From Chloroflexota bacterium (GTDB lineage Bacteria > Chloroflexota > Dehalococcoidia > UBA2979), in assembly GCA_009839925.1 (NCBI GenBank), contig VXOS01000043.1, forward strand, positions 1-52,494: a stretch of 52,494 nt of DNA, in the 5' to 3' direction. Made by a program: the position numbers and the translations under genes. Positions within the stretch are counted from its first letter, which is position 1, and each line of letters begins with the position of its first letter. This document shows positions 1-8,734 of the stretch, piece after piece. Below the pieces are notes generated by a model, which was not told the origin of the DNA, did no database searches, and saw nothing but the letters and a program-made list of their open reading frames with translations.

Positions 1-65
1 GGGCCGTGTGTGCCCGCCCGCACACCGCCCCCCGGCACGCGCCCCCTCCGGGGGGGGGGGGGGGG
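1..65. other. Low-complexity contig end (probable artefact)
   Basis: The first 65 bases are almost only G and C and end in a run of about 15 G. They carry no gene and resemble the other end of the window (52406-52494), so a sequencing or assembly artefact is more likely than genomic sequence. Reliable sequence seems to begin at about position 66. Confidence 0.7.
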
Positions 66-95
66 CCTCGCCCGGACGGTTGAGGGGGCGTGACC

Positions 96-662
96 ATGCC
101 GGTCACGCCCGTCTTCACCTTCATCGACGTCGCCGTCGCGGCGGCGCTGCTCTACGCGGCAGCCGAGGCCTTCCGCTGCTGGCTGCTGCTGCGCGACGGG
201 GGTTCCTCGGGACCGGCAGCGACGGCCCGTTACTGGCGGCTCGCGGCCCTCGGCCTCGCCGCTCTCGCCCTCGACGAGCTGCTCGGCCTGCATGAGGCGA
301 TCGGCTGGGCGATCGCCTCGCTCGGCGCGCCGGCGCCCTGGCACACCTCTCACTGGGACGACGTGGTCCTCGCGGGCTACGTCCTGCTGGCCGCGGCGAT
401 CTCGATCGGACACCTCGGTGCCTTGCGCCGCAGCCCCCGCGCTTTCGCGTTGCTCGCGCTCGGCTTCGGCGTCGCTGCGCTCGCCGTGCTCCTCGACAAC
501 CTCGCGCACGCACCCGCCGTCGAGGAACCGCTCGAGCTGGCGGGTGCGGCGCTGATCGCTACCGCCCTGCGCGTCCGCCGTGTCGAGGCGGCCGCGATAC
601 GCGGCGCGCGCCGCTCGTCCGCAGTGCGACCCGGCGAAGGCGCCGAGGTCGTTCCGGGCTGA
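96..662 (+). CDS. Small multi-pass membrane protein of unknown function
   Basis: A protein of about 188 residues with roughly five hydrophobic segments. I chose ATG 96 because the purine stretch GAGGGGG at 82-88 sits 7 nt upstream; a GTG at 90 is in frame but too close to it. Two features stand out: DELLGLHE after the second segment, and an EEPLELAGAAL stretch before the last one. The DE...HE followed by EE.LEL.GA pattern recurs, as far as I recall, in uncharacterised bacterial membrane proteins, where the acidic and His residues could bind a metal or haem; that role is speculation. The tail (about residues 165-188) is basic and probably cytoplasmic. The SAM hydrolase follows after 37 bp, apparently with its own promoter. 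Confidence 0.6.
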   Translation: MPVTPVFTFIDVAVAAALLYAAAEAFRCWLLLRDGGSSGPAATARYWRLAALGLAALALDELLGLHEAIGWAIASLGAPAPWHTSHWDDVVLAGYVLLAAAISIGHLGALRRSPRAFALLALGFGVAALAVLLDNLAHAPAVEEPLELAGAALIATALRVRRVEAAAIRGARRSSAVRPGEGAEVVPG

Positions 663-687
663 TCGAGCCTCACGTGGCCCGCCGCGC

Positions 688-693
688 TATCCT
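688..693 (+). promoter_or_regulatory. Leaderless-type -10 box (TATCCT) of the SAM hydrolase gene
   Basis: TATCCT lies exactly 6 nt upstream of GTG 700, with no Shine-Dalgarno sequence between. Transcription from such a box would begin at or next to the start codon. No convincing -35 is visible. Confidence 0.5.
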
Positions 694-699
694 CGCAAC

Positions 700-1482
700 G
701 TGCCTGGCATCGTCACGCTGACCACCGATTTCGGGACACGCGATCCCTACGCCGCGCAGCTCAGGGGCGTGCTGCTCACGAGCTGCGAGGGCGTCCGCGT
801 CCACGACCTCACGCACGAGATCGCGCCGCAGGACGTGCTCGAGGGCGCACTGTTCCTCGCGGCCGCCGTGCCCAGATTCCCGCCCGGCACGGTCCATCTC
901 GCGGTCGTCGATCCGGGCGTCGGCACGAGCCGCCGCGCGATCGCCGCGAGTCTCGGCGGGCAGCACGTCGTCTGCCCCGACAACGGCCTGCTCACGCTGC
1001 TCGCGAGGCGCGCGCCTATCGAGGAGGTCCGCTCGCTCGAGCGCGCCTCACTGCGGCGGGAGCCGGTCAGCCCTACCTTCCACGGCCGCGACCTGTTCGC
1101 GCCGGCTGCCGCCTTTCTCGCCTGCGGCGGCGCGCTCGAGCAGCTCGGACCGCCGGTCGAGGACCCGATCGAGCTGCCGCTGCCGCGCCCGCGGAGCGAG
1201 GGCGCGCGGCTCCTCGGCGAGGTGCTGCACGTCGACCGCTTCGGCAACGCGATCACCAACCTCGCACGCTCGGACATCGAGGCCATCGCCGCGGGCCCCG
1301 TACGCGTCGAGGCGGGCGGGCGGCGGTTGGCGCTGGCGCGGACGTACGGCGACGTGGCGGAAGGCGAGCCGCTGGCGCTGATCGGCAGCGCCGACCTGCT
1401 GGAGTTGGCGGTGCGCAACGGCAACGCCGCCGCAACCCTCGGCCTCGATCGGGGCAGCGAGGTGGTCGTCGCGGCGGGGTAG
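700..1482 (+). CDS. S-adenosyl-L-methionine hydrolase (adenosine-forming), DUF62 family
   Basis: A 260-residue protein of the SAM hydroxide adenosyltransferase (DUF62) family, which hydrolyses SAM to adenosine and methionine and is related to fluorinase. Family motifs are intact: LTTDFGTRDPY at the N-terminus, DLTHEIAPQD, AVVDPGVG, PDNGLLT and FHGRDLFAP in the N-terminal domain, then DRFGNAITNL starting the C-terminal beta-barrel domain. GTG 700 is chosen because the protein then begins directly with the first beta strand; the open frame extends 40 codons upstream without homology. The adjacent -10 box supports this start. It is probably cytoplasmic and limits SAM levels; the real substrate range is not visible from sequence. 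Confidence 0.88.
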   Translation: MPGIVTLTTDFGTRDPYAAQLRGVLLTSCEGVRVHDLTHEIAPQDVLEGALFLAAAVPRFPPGTVHLAVVDPGVGTSRRAIAASLGGQHVVCPDNGLLTLLARRAPIEEVRSLERASLRREPVSPTFHGRDLFAPAAAFLACGGALEQLGPPVEDPIELPLPRPRSEGARLLGEVLHVDRFGNAITNLARSDIEAIAAGPVRVEAGGRRLALARTYGDVAEGEPLALIGSADLLELAVRNGNAAATLGLDRGSEVVVAAG

Positions 1483-1494
1483 GCCGCTCGCGGC

Positions 1495-1500
1495 TATGAT
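1495..1500 (+). promoter_or_regulatory. Candidate -10 box (TATGAT) for the double CaiB gene
   Basis: TATGAT lies about 50 nt upstream of ATG 1551, just after the SAM hydrolase stop. The leader then carries a normal ribosome binding site (GGAGGACGA directly before ATG), so this would be a conventional leadered transcript. No clear -35. Confidence 0.4.
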
Positions 1501-1550
1501 GCGAGCCGGACGCGAGCCCGCGAGGAGACACGAGCAACCACGGAGGACGA

Positions 1551-4022
1551 ATGCAGCTCGCCGAAGACCTGCGTGTGATCGATCTCAGCAGCGGACCGGC
1601 CGGCGGCATCGCCACGATGATCCTCGGCGACTTCGGCGCCGACGTGATCAAGGTCGAACGCCCCGGCGGCGACCCGCTGCGCCGCCTCCCCGCCTCGCCG
1701 ATGTGGCTGCGCGGCAAGCGCAGCATCGAGCTGGACCTGGCCACCGAGGTCGGGCGCGAGCGGCTGCACGCGCTCGCCGCCGGCGCGGACGTGATCGTCG
1801 CCTCGTACCGGCCGGGGCAGGCGGAGAAGCTGGGCGCGGACTACGAGACGCTGTCGATCGACAACCCCGGCCTCGTCTACTGCTCGATCACGGCCTTCGG
1901 TCCGCGCGGGCCGTACGCCAACTACGCGCCGTACGAGGGCGTCGTCTCGGCGAAGTCCGGCCGCATGCACTCGTTCACCGGGCAGGCGCGCCGCGAAGGT
2001 CCCGCCTACACCGCCGTCCAGGTCGGCAGCCACGCCACCTCGCAATCTGCCGTCAACGGCATCCTCGGGGCGCTGCTCGCGCGGGATCGCGACGGCAGGG
2101 GCCAGCTCGTCGAGACGAGCCTGCTGCAGGGCATGTTCCCGCCCGACCTGTTCGGTCTGCTGCGCACGCAGCTCGCCCGCCGCTACCCGCGCGGCTTCGA
2201 GGGCGACCCCTACGCGGCGTTCGAGCCGATGCCGACGCTGCAGTACCACCCGGTGGTGGCGAGCGACGGGCGCTGGATCCAGCTCGCGAACCTGCTCGAG
2301 CATCACTTCCACGCCTACATCAGCGCGATCGGCCTCTCCGAGATCTACGCCGACCCGCGCTTCGTCAGCGCCCCGACGGGGCTGACGCCGGAAACCCGGC
2401 GCGCGCTGAGCGACCTGATGCTGGAGCGCATGCAGGACCGCAGCCTCGAGGAGTGGATGGAGCTCTTCAAGGCGGACGGGCAGATCGCCTCGGAGCCTGT
2501 GCAGTCGGCGCAGGACGGCCTGCTCCACCCCGACCTCGAGGCAAACAGCGAGGTCGTCGCCTTCGAGCACCCGCGCCACGGCCCAGTGCGCCAGCTGGGG
2601 CCGATCGCGCAGCTCAGCGAGACGCCCGGCGAGGTCTCCCAGTGGTTCGCCGAGCCCGGCGAGCACACGCAGGAGCTGCTCGCCGAGTCGCCCCGCGCTC
2701 CCTGGCAACCCTCGAACGGCGCCACGCCCAGCGACCGCCCACCCCTCGAGGGCGTCACGATCATCGAGTTCGGCACGATCATCGCCGCGCCGCTCGGCAT
2801 CACCTTCCTCGCCGACCTCGGCGCGCGCGTGATCAAGGTCGAGGCGCCCGAGGGCGACCCCTACCGGGGGATGGGCTACGGGCTCGGCTCCTTCTGCGGC
2901 ATCGCCAAGACATCGGCCGGCAAGGAGAGCATCTGCATCGACCTCAAGCGTGAGGAGGGCCGCGCGATTGTCCGCCGGATGCTTGAGCAGGCGGACGCGG
3001 TGATGCACAACTTCCGGCCGGGCGTGCCGGAGCGGCTCGGGATCGGCTACGAGCAGGTGCGCGAGATCCGGCCGGATATCGTCTACCTGCAGGTCAACGG
3101 CTACGGCCCGAAGGGGCCGAGCGCGACACGGCCCTCGGCGCACCCGATCCCCGGCGCGGCCACCGGCGGGCAGCTCTACCAGGCGGGCGCGGCGATGCCG
3201 CCACCATCGGTCGGCTCGATCCCCGACGCGAGCGAGGCCGCCCGCTGGCTCTACCGCGCCAACGAGGGCAACCCCGACCCGAACACGGGCAGCGTCGTCC
3301 AGAACGCGATGATGCTCGGGCTCTACGCGCAGCAGCGCTTCGGCATCGGCCAGCTGATCTCGATGAGCATGCTCGGCGCGAACGCCTACGCGAACTCCGA
3401 CGACTTCCTCTCCTACGAGGGCAAGGCGCCGCGGCCCACGGTCGACGCCGACCTGTACGGCCTCAACGCGCTCTACCGCCTCTACCCGGCAAGCGAGGGC
3501 TGGGTTTTCCTCGGCATCGTCACGGACGGCGAATGGGCGACGTTCTGCGAGGCGACCGGCCGCGACGAGCTCGCCTCGGACGTCCGCTTCGCGACGGGCG
3601 AGGCACGCCGGGAGCACGACGCCGCGCTCTGCGAGGAGCTGCGCGGCCTCTTCGCGCAGCGACCCGCCCTCGAGTGGGAGGGGCTGCTCGCCCCGCGCGG
3701 CGTGGGCTGCGTGCAGGCCGACGGCGGGTCGCCCGGCGAGTTCTTCGCGGACGACCCGCAGATCGCGGCCAACGACTGGGACCTCGAGGCCGAGCACACG
3801 TTGTGGGGCAACTACCGGCGGCACGGCCCGCAGGTGACGCTGAGCCGCACGCCCGGCTCCTACCGCGCCGGCGCGCTGGCCGGCGAGCACGGCGACGCCC
3901 TCCTCACCGAGTTCGGCTACGACGCCGCCGAGATCGCGGGCCTGCGCGAGGCGCGCGTCGTCACCTCGGAGCCGCTCTTCGACCCCGCGGAGTACGACCC
4001 GCCGGGCACGAGCTACCCGTAG
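1551..4022 (+). CDS. Tandem-fused CaiB/BaiF family (family III) CoA-transferase, paralogue 1
   Basis: An 823-residue protein made of two complete CaiB/BaiF modules, about residues 1-395 and 400-805. Each starts with the hallmark strand (RVIDLSSGPAGGIATM; TIIEFGTIIAAPLGITFL), followed by GADVIKVE or ARVIKVE and by the acyl-CoA region (GLVYCSITAFGPRGPY; DIVYLQVNGYGPKGP). Family III enzymes move CoA between carboxylic acids through an Asp in the motif GxGQxVDxS. Here the first half has Glu at that place (GRGQLVETSLL, residue 188) and the second half Ser (GIGQLISMSML, residue 604). The protein probably folds as a single-chain pseudo-dimer, since ordinary members are interlocked dimers. The substrate is unknown. 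Close paralogue of 11798-14281. GGAGG lies just before the ATG. A hairpin follows the stop. Confidence 0.85.
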   Translation: MQLAEDLRVIDLSSGPAGGIATMILGDFGADVIKVERPGGDPLRRLPASPMWLRGKRSIELDLATEVGRERLHALAAGADVIVASYRPGQAEKLGADYETLSIDNPGLVYCSITAFGPRGPYANYAPYEGVVSAKSGRMHSFTGQARREGPAYTAVQVGSHATSQSAVNGILGALLARDRDGRGQLVETSLLQGMFPPDLFGLLRTQLARRYPRGFEGDPYAAFEPMPTLQYHPVVASDGRWIQLANLLEHHFHAYISAIGLSEIYADPRFVSAPTGLTPETRRALSDLMLERMQDRSLEEWMELFKADGQIASEPVQSAQDGLLHPDLEANSEVVAFEHPRHGPVRQLGPIAQLSETPGEVSQWFAEPGEHTQELLAESPRAPWQPSNGATPSDRPPLEGVTIIEFGTIIAAPLGITFLADLGARVIKVEAPEGDPYRGMGYGLGSFCGIAKTSAGKESICIDLKREEGRAIVRRMLEQADAVMHNFRPGVPERLGIGYEQVREIRPDIVYLQVNGYGPKGPSATRPSAHPIPGAATGGQLYQAGAAMPPPSVGSIPDASEAARWLYRANEGNPDPNTGSVVQNAMMLGLYAQQRFGIGQLISMSMLGANAYANSDDFLSYEGKAPRPTVDADLYGLNALYRLYPASEGWVFLGIVTDGEWATFCEATGRDELASDVRFATGEARREHDAALCEELRGLFAQRPALEWEGLLAPRGVGCVQADGGSPGEFFADDPQIAANDWDLEAEHTLWGNYRRHGPQVTLSRTPGSYRAGALAGEHGDALLTEFGYDAAEIAGLREARVVTSEPLFDPAEYDPPGTSYP

Positions 4023-4033
4023 CACCTGCCCCG

Positions 4034-4058
4034 GTTCCCGGCCCGCGAGGCCGGGAAC
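4034..4058 (+). terminator. Hairpin downstream of the double CaiB gene
   Basis: A perfect 10-bp inverted repeat, GTTCCCGGCC / GGCCGGGAAC, with the loop CGCGA starts 12 nt after the CaiB stop codon. The following bases are A/C-rich (AAACGCGC), not T-rich, so it may act as a weak or factor-assisted terminator or as a 3'-end stabiliser. Confidence 0.5.
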
Positions 4059-4130
4059 AAACGCGCGCCCGCCAGCGTCTTGATCTTGACGGCGTAAGCT
4101 CTGATCTGGAGTCATCCGGAGGTCGATCGA

Positions 4131-5288
4131 ATGGCGGCGATAGCCAAGACCGCGCTGCTGTACCTGTTCGGAGGTTGGCTCGGCCTCATGGCCGTCGTCG
4201 GCTGCCAGAGCGAGCCGACGCCGGCCAACTCGACGCTGGAGATCCCCTCGGGCCGGGAGCCGAACGCCTCGGTCAGCGGGACCGTGACCTACCGCGAGCG
4301 GATCGCGCTCACCCCCGGCGCGATGCTCGTCGTCGAGCTGCGGGACACCTCGTACCAGGACGCCGCCGCGGAGCTGATCGCCCGCCAGACCATCTCCGAC
4401 CCCGGCCAGGTGCCGATTCGCTTCAAGGTCGAGTACAGCCGCGACGACATCGAGTCCCGCAACACCTACTCGGTGAGCGCGCGCATCATCGAGTCCGACG
4501 GCCGCCTCGCCTTCACCAACGACACCGCCTACGACGTCATTACCCGCGGCCGTCCGAGCAAGGTCGACATGCTGCTCGTGCTGGTGCAGCCGCCGCCGAA
4601 CCTCGTCGACGAGGGGACGGATTGGCGCAGCTGGGTCGAGACCCCGGTCACGGTGCTCTGGGCGAACCTGATCCCGAACGAGCAAGAGCGCTTCCTGCAA
4701 GTCGCGTACTACCAGTCGACCATCGAGGGCTGCGCCCGCCCCGGTAGCGAGAGCCTCGAGGTGGACGGCTACAACATCCGCGCACGCGTGACGCTGATGC
4801 AGCCTCCGCCCACGCCGTGGGCGATCGACTGCGCCGAGGAGACGGTGGAGCTGGACACCGTCTTCCACATCACGGCGCCCCTGGAGACGAGTCAGACCTA
4901 CCGCGTGATCGTGAACGACCGCGCTGTCACCACGTTCACCCTGCCGGAGCCAGACTTCCCCTTCAGCGCTATCGCCGAGTCACCGATCGAGAGCGCGGGC
5001 ATCGAGATCCTCGAGAGCGACCCGCCGCAGTACCAGCTGCGCGTCGTCTCCGGGCTGCCTAAGGGCAGCGGCTGCACCCGCTTCAACGGCTACGAGATTC
5101 AGCGCAGCGACGCCAACCGCATCGACATCGTCATCACGCACCACGAGGTCGTCGACGCGAATGTCGTCTGCACCGCCGACTACCCCTCGGTGGAGACGGT
5201 CGTCCCGCTCGGCACCGACTTCGAGTCGGGCGAGGAGTACGAGGTGCGGGTGAACGGAGACACGAAGGTCTCGTTCACCGCGCAGTAG
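4131..5288 (+). CDS. Lipoprotein with an N-terminal YbaY/YscW-like domain and two Cys-containing repeats
   Basis: A 385-residue exported protein. Residues 1-24 are a signal peptide ending in a lipobox (AVVGC, Cys25 lipidated). Residues about 46-155 match the YbaY/YscW-type lipoprotein chaperone fold: SGTVTYRERIALTPGA, LVVELRDTSYQDAAA, PIRFKVEY, YSVSARI. Residues about 175-270 and 285-385 form two related repeats, each with the order GC, YNI or YEI, a second Cys, then a closing strand ending Y.V.VN......F. Two disulphides are likely. GGAGGT at 4118-4123 sits 7 nt before the ATG, an ideal ribosome binding site. It probably sits on the outer face of the membrane; the role is unknown, perhaps chaperoning cell-surface proteins. 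Confidence 0.72.
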   Translation: MAAIAKTALLYLFGGWLGLMAVVGCQSEPTPANSTLEIPSGREPNASVSGTVTYRERIALTPGAMLVVELRDTSYQDAAAELIARQTISDPGQVPIRFKVEYSRDDIESRNTYSVSARIIESDGRLAFTNDTAYDVITRGRPSKVDMLLVLVQPPPNLVDEGTDWRSWVETPVTVLWANLIPNEQERFLQVAYYQSTIEGCARPGSESLEVDGYNIRARVTLMQPPPTPWAIDCAEETVELDTVFHITAPLETSQTYRVIVNDRAVTTFTLPEPDFPFSAIAESPIESAGIEILESDPPQYQLRVVSGLPKGSGCTRFNGYEIQRSDANRIDIVITHHEVVDANVVCTADYPSVETVVPLGTDFESGEEYEVRVNGDTKVSFTAQ

Positions 5289-5312
5289 CGGGCGCGGCGA
5301 CCCGGAGCACCG

Positions 5313-7136
5313 TCACTCGATAAGCGCGAGGCGCTGGCGGGCGTCGGCGACGGCCTCGGCGCCACCGAAGAGCAGGAGCCGGTTGCCACGCTGCAGCACC
5401 GTCTCGCCGTGAGGTACGACATCCTCGTTGGCGCGGCGCACGAGGAGGACGAGCACCCGTTGGGGGAGCTGCAGGTCGCGGATGCGACGGCCGTCGAGGC
5501 CGGAGCCGACGACGAACTCGACCGTGAGGCGGTCCTCGCCGCCGGGGGCGAGCGCCTCCTGCAGCACCGGCTGCCCGATCACCGCCATCAGCGCGTCCGC
5601 CACCGCCTCGTCCGCACCGATCGTCGCGATCCCGGAGCGACGGAACGCCTCGACGGCGTCGGACTGCTCGACGCGCGCGAAGGCGGTCGCCTCCGGGTTC
5701 TCGGCGAGCACGTACTGGCAGAACAGCAGGTTAGCCTCGTCGCTGTTGGAGCCGCCGACCGCAAGGGCTGCTTCGCCGCCCCCGAGCTTGCGCAGCAACG
5801 TCACGTTCGAGGCGTCGCCCACCTCGGCATCGAGGCCGTCCTCGCGGGCGCGGGCGACGACGTCCTCGTTCGGGTCGATCAGCATCACGTCGAAGCCGCC
5901 GGCGTGCAGTTGCTGGCCGATCCGCCTCGAGACCGTTCCGGCGCCGGCAATCAGTGCACGCATCGATCGCACCTCCAACAGCCGCGCGAGGGGCGCGGCG
6001 TAACTCGACTGTACGGCAACGGTGAGGGCGACGGTGAGGAAGACGAGCGCCGTCAGCTCCGGCCCGAACAGCTCCGCGCCCAGCGCTTCGCCCGCGAACG
6101 CCGCGAGCGCGACCGCCACGACCCCTCGAGGCGCGATCGCCGCGATGTAGAGCCGCTCGCGCGCCCGCAGGTCGGAGCGCAGCGAGCAGAGCGCGACGGA
6201 GAGCGGTCGCACGATCACCATCAGCCCGATCACGACCAGGACGCCGTTGGGCCAGAGCGCACGCAGCAGCCCGAGGTCGAGCGTCGCCGCCGCGAGGATG
6301 TAGACCGCGGCGAGCAGGATGCGCGACAGCTCGTCCTCGAACGACCGCACCACGTCGCGGTGGGGCAGGTCGGCGCCGGCGAGGACGACGCCCATCGTCG
6401 CCATCGCCGTCAGGCCGGAGGCGGGCAGCAGGCGCTCGGAGAGCGCGAGGGTGCCCGCGCTCACGCCGAGCAGCAGCAGCGTCATCTCCGTGGGTGAGGG
6501 GTCGCGGTTGAGGCGGACCACCCCTCGGACGACCAGCACGCCGACCAGCCCGAGCGCCGCGCCGCCGATCAGCCGCGAGGGCACCCAGAGGAACGGCTCG
6601 GCGTGGAGCCCCGAGAGGGCGAACTGCAGCACGACCACCGCGAGGATCGCGCCCAGCGGGTCGATCAGTACGCCCTCACCGAGCAGCACCGCGCGCACGT
6701 GGTCGTTGAGCCGGACGGAGCGCACGAGCGGCCCGATCACGGTCGGGCCGGTCACCGAAACCAGCGCGCCGAACATGAATGCGGTCCCCCAGGGCAGCAC
6801 TCCCAGCAAGCCCGCCAGCAACGCCCCCGCGAGGAAGGTAGTAGACAGCCCCACGGTGAGCAGGTTGCGCACAACCGCACCGACCCGCCGCAGGAACTGC
6901 ACGTCGATCGCGAACGCGCCCTCGAAGACCAGCAGCCCGACGAGCACCTCGAGCGCGAGCGGGAAGATCTCGTGCAGCGCGTCCGGGCTGAACACGCCGA
7001 ACACGGACGGTCCCGCGAGGACGCCGATGATCAGGTAGAGCAGGATCGGCGGTATGAGCAGCCGCCGCGCGAGCTGGTTCGTGACGGCGACGGCGAAGCC
7101 GATGACGCCGAGTGCCGAGATCGCCGCGGTTTCCAT
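5313..7136 (-). CDS. Monovalent cation:proton antiporter (CPA family) with TrkA-N and TrkA-C domains
   Basis: A 607-residue inner-membrane protein. Residues 1 to about 388 form some 12 membrane helices of the Na+/H+ exchanger family, including GEGVLIDPLGAILAV, whose Asp is the expected cation/proton-binding residue, and IAAIAPRGVVAVALAAFAG. Residues 392 to about 505 are a TrkA-N (RCK) nucleotide-binding domain (MRALIAGAGTVSRRIG, VMLIDPNEDVV, VEVGD-type loop); the third Gly of the usual GxGxxG is Ser. Residues about 525-607 form a TrkA-C ligand domain. This layout suggests K+ or Na+ efflux gated by a nucleotide or small ligand. ATG 7136 starts at the first membrane helix; the open frame extends 226 codons further without homology. 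It is divergent from fdhD and convergent with the lipoprotein gene. Confidence 0.88.
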   Translation of the reverse strand: METAAISALGVIGFAVAVTNQLARRLLIPPILLYLIIGVLAGPSVFGVFSPDALHEIFPLALEVLVGLLVFEGAFAIDVQFLRRVGAVVRNLLTVGLSTTFLAGALLAGLLGVLPWGTAFMFGALVSVTGPTVIGPLVRSVRLNDHVRAVLLGEGVLIDPLGAILAVVVLQFALSGLHAEPFLWVPSRLIGGAALGLVGVLVVRGVVRLNRDPSPTEMTLLLLGVSAGTLALSERLLPASGLTAMATMGVVLAGADLPHRDVVRSFEDELSRILLAAVYILAAATLDLGLLRALWPNGVLVVIGLMVIVRPLSVALCSLRSDLRARERLYIAAIAPRGVVAVALAAFAGEALGAELFGPELTALVFLTVALTVAVQSSYAAPLARLLEVRSMRALIAGAGTVSRRIGQQLHAGGFDVMLIDPNEDVVARAREDGLDAEVGDASNVTLLRKLGGGEAALAVGGSNSDEANLLFCQYVLAENPEATAFARVEQSDAVEAFRRSGIATIGADEAVADALMAVIGQPVLQEALAPGGEDRLTVEFVVGSGLDGRRIRDLQLPQRVLVLLVRRANEDVVPHGETVLQRGNRLLLFGGAEAVADARQRLALIE

Positions 7137-7271
7137 CGCACCACCCAGCCGCCCCGGGGTCGCTTGCAGCCGTACGCTAGCCTGCCGCGCCCGAACGCGC
7201 GACGCACCATGCGAGCGTCGCCGGTATACCCTGCCGGGTAGCCGCCCCGCAGCGGCGGAGGAGCACCCGCG

Positions 7272-8084
7272 ATGCCCACGCCCGAGCCCGACCCACGCAC
7301 GGTCGAGGTGTCCGTCGAACGCCGCGAGGGCGGCGGCGCTCGGGGCGCCCTCGATGCGGTCGCCGCCGAGGAGCCGCTCGAGATCGCCATCGAAGGCGAG
7401 CCGATCGCGGTCGTGATGCGCACGCCGGGCGACGACGAGGACCTGGTACGTGGCTTCCTGCTCACCGAGGGCATCGTGCTGCGCGTCGAGGAGGTCGCGG
7501 CGGTGGAGTTGGACGGGGAGGGGCGTGCGGACGCACGCCTCGCGCCGGGCGTGGCGATCGACACGGAGCAGTTCCGCCGCAGCATGTTCACGTCCAGCTC
7601 GTGCGGCGTCTGCGGCAAGGCCTCGATCGAGGCGGTGATGCTGCACGCGCCGGCCGCCGAGCCGTTCGAGGTGCCCTCGGCGGTCATCGCACGGCTGACG
7701 GACGAGTTGCGCACGAGGCAGCCAACGTTCGACGCGACGGGCGGGTTGCACGCCGCCGGCGTGTTCGGCCTCGACGGCGAGGCGCTGGTCGTGCGGGAGG
7801 ACGTTGGGCGACATAACGCGGTCGATAAGGCTGTCGGCGCGTTCGCGCGGGAGGCTTCCGGAGCGGGGGGTCCGAGGCCGCCCGCGCTCCTCGTGGTCTC
7901 CGGACGGCAGAGCTTCGAGATCGTGCAGAAGGCGGCGATGGCGCGGCTCGCGGGGGTGGTGGGCGTATCGGCGCCCAGCTCGCTCGCCGTCGATCTCGCG
8001 CGGGAGCTGGGCCTGCTGCTCGTCGGCTTCGCGCGCGAAGGCGACTACAACATCTACGCGGGCGCGGACCGCCTCGCCGACTGA
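7272..8084 (+). CDS. fdhD: Formate dehydrogenase accessory sulfurtransferase FdhD
   Basis: A 270-residue cytoplasmic FdhD. The family transfers sulfur from a cysteine desulfurase to the molybdenum cofactor of formate dehydrogenase. Visible motifs are the Cys pair in SSCGVCGKASIE, which carries the sulfur, the GDP/Moco-binding stretches TGGLHAAG and REDVGRHNAVDK, and SGRQSFEIVQKAAMA. GGAGGAG (7257-7263) lies 8 nt before ATG 7272. It is convergent with mobA and overlaps its 3' end by 31 nt, which fits a shared molybdenum-cofactor theme. No formate dehydrogenase subunit lies in the window, so the client enzyme is encoded elsewhere. Confidence 0.93.
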   Translation: MPTPEPDPRTVEVSVERREGGGARGALDAVAAEEPLEIAIEGEPIAVVMRTPGDDEDLVRGFLLTEGIVLRVEEVAAVELDGEGRADARLAPGVAIDTEQFRRSMFTSSSCGVCGKASIEAVMLHAPAAEPFEVPSAVIARLTDELRTRQPTFDATGGLHAAGVFGLDGEALVVREDVGRHNAVDKAVGAFAREASGAGGPRPPALLVVSGRQSFEIVQKAAMARLAGVVGVSAPSSLAVDLARELGLLLVGFAREGDYNIYAGADRLAD

Positions 8085-8734
8085 CCCAGCGCCTCGCGAG
8101 CCGCAGCCAGTTGCTCCGGCGTGTTGACGTTGAGGAACGAGTTCCCCGCCGGATCGAGGTGAGCGTAGGCCTCGGGCGGCAGCAGGGCAGCCTCAAGCGC
8201 CTCGGCGGCCTCATGCACGGCGCGGTCGCCGGCCTCGATGCGCTCGCGCAGGGCGGGGAGGGCATCGCATCGCCAGGCGGCGCAGAGCCACTGCGGAACG
8301 CCCTCGCGCAGCGGTGCGACGAGCGGCTTGCCAGCCTCCGCCCACTCGGCGAGCAGGCTCAGGAGCGCCGGCTCAAGCTGCGGCGCGTCGCAGCCGACGG
8401 CGATCGCGACGGGCGCCGACGCCGCCTCGAGACCCTCGGCGATCGCAACCAGCGGCCCGGCATCCTCGAACGGGTCGGCAACGTGACGGAGCGGCAGGCG
8501 GCTGCGCACGTCCGGCGGCGGCTGCCCCGGCCTGTGGACCACGATGATCTCGCCCGCGACCTCGTCGAGGGTGTCGGCGACGCGCTGGATCAGCGTGCGC
8601 CCGCCAACCTTGAGGGCGCACTTGTCGCGGCCCAGGCGACGCGAGCGACCGCCCGCGAGGATGATGCCGCTCGGTCGCGTCGGCGCTGGCTGTGTTGGGG
8701 AGCCGGGAGCGGGGTCAGTCCTCGAGCGGGACAT
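8054..8734 (-). CDS. mobA: Molybdenum cofactor guanylyltransferase
   Basis: A 226-residue NTP-transferase of the MobA family, which joins GMP to molybdopterin to make the Mo-bis-MGD used by formate dehydrogenase-type enzymes. The nucleotide-binding signature GIILAGGRSRRLGRDK is at residues 23-38, after an unusually long Pro-rich N-terminal tail. AVGCDAPQLEPALL carries the metal-binding Asp, and NVNTPEQLAAA is the typical end of the fold. Its start overlaps the end of the upstream MBL gene by 20 nt, so translation is probably coupled. It runs convergently into fdhD. Confidence 0.9.
   Translation of the reverse strand: MSRSRTDPAPGSPTQPAPTRPSGIILAGGRSRRLGRDKCALKVGGRTLIQRVADTLDEVAGEIIVVHRPGQPPPDVRSRLPLRHVADPFEDAGPLVAIAEGLEAASAPVAIAVGCDAPQLEPALLSLLAEWAEAGKPLVAPLREGVPQWLCAAWRCDALPALRERIEAGDRAVHEAAEALEAALLPPEAYAHLDPAGNSFLNVNTPEQLAAAREALGQSARRSAPA

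Noticed and set aside
8-295. Gly/Arg-rich open frame at the left end
   Set aside because: It reads through the poly-G run and out of frame with the membrane protein that has a ribosome binding site.
1494-4868. Open frame of 1124 codons on the minus strand
   Set aside because: It lies antisense to the double CaiB and lipoprotein genes. Its translation is Arg/Val/Leu/Asp-biased with no family, the usual shadow of GC-rich coding DNA.
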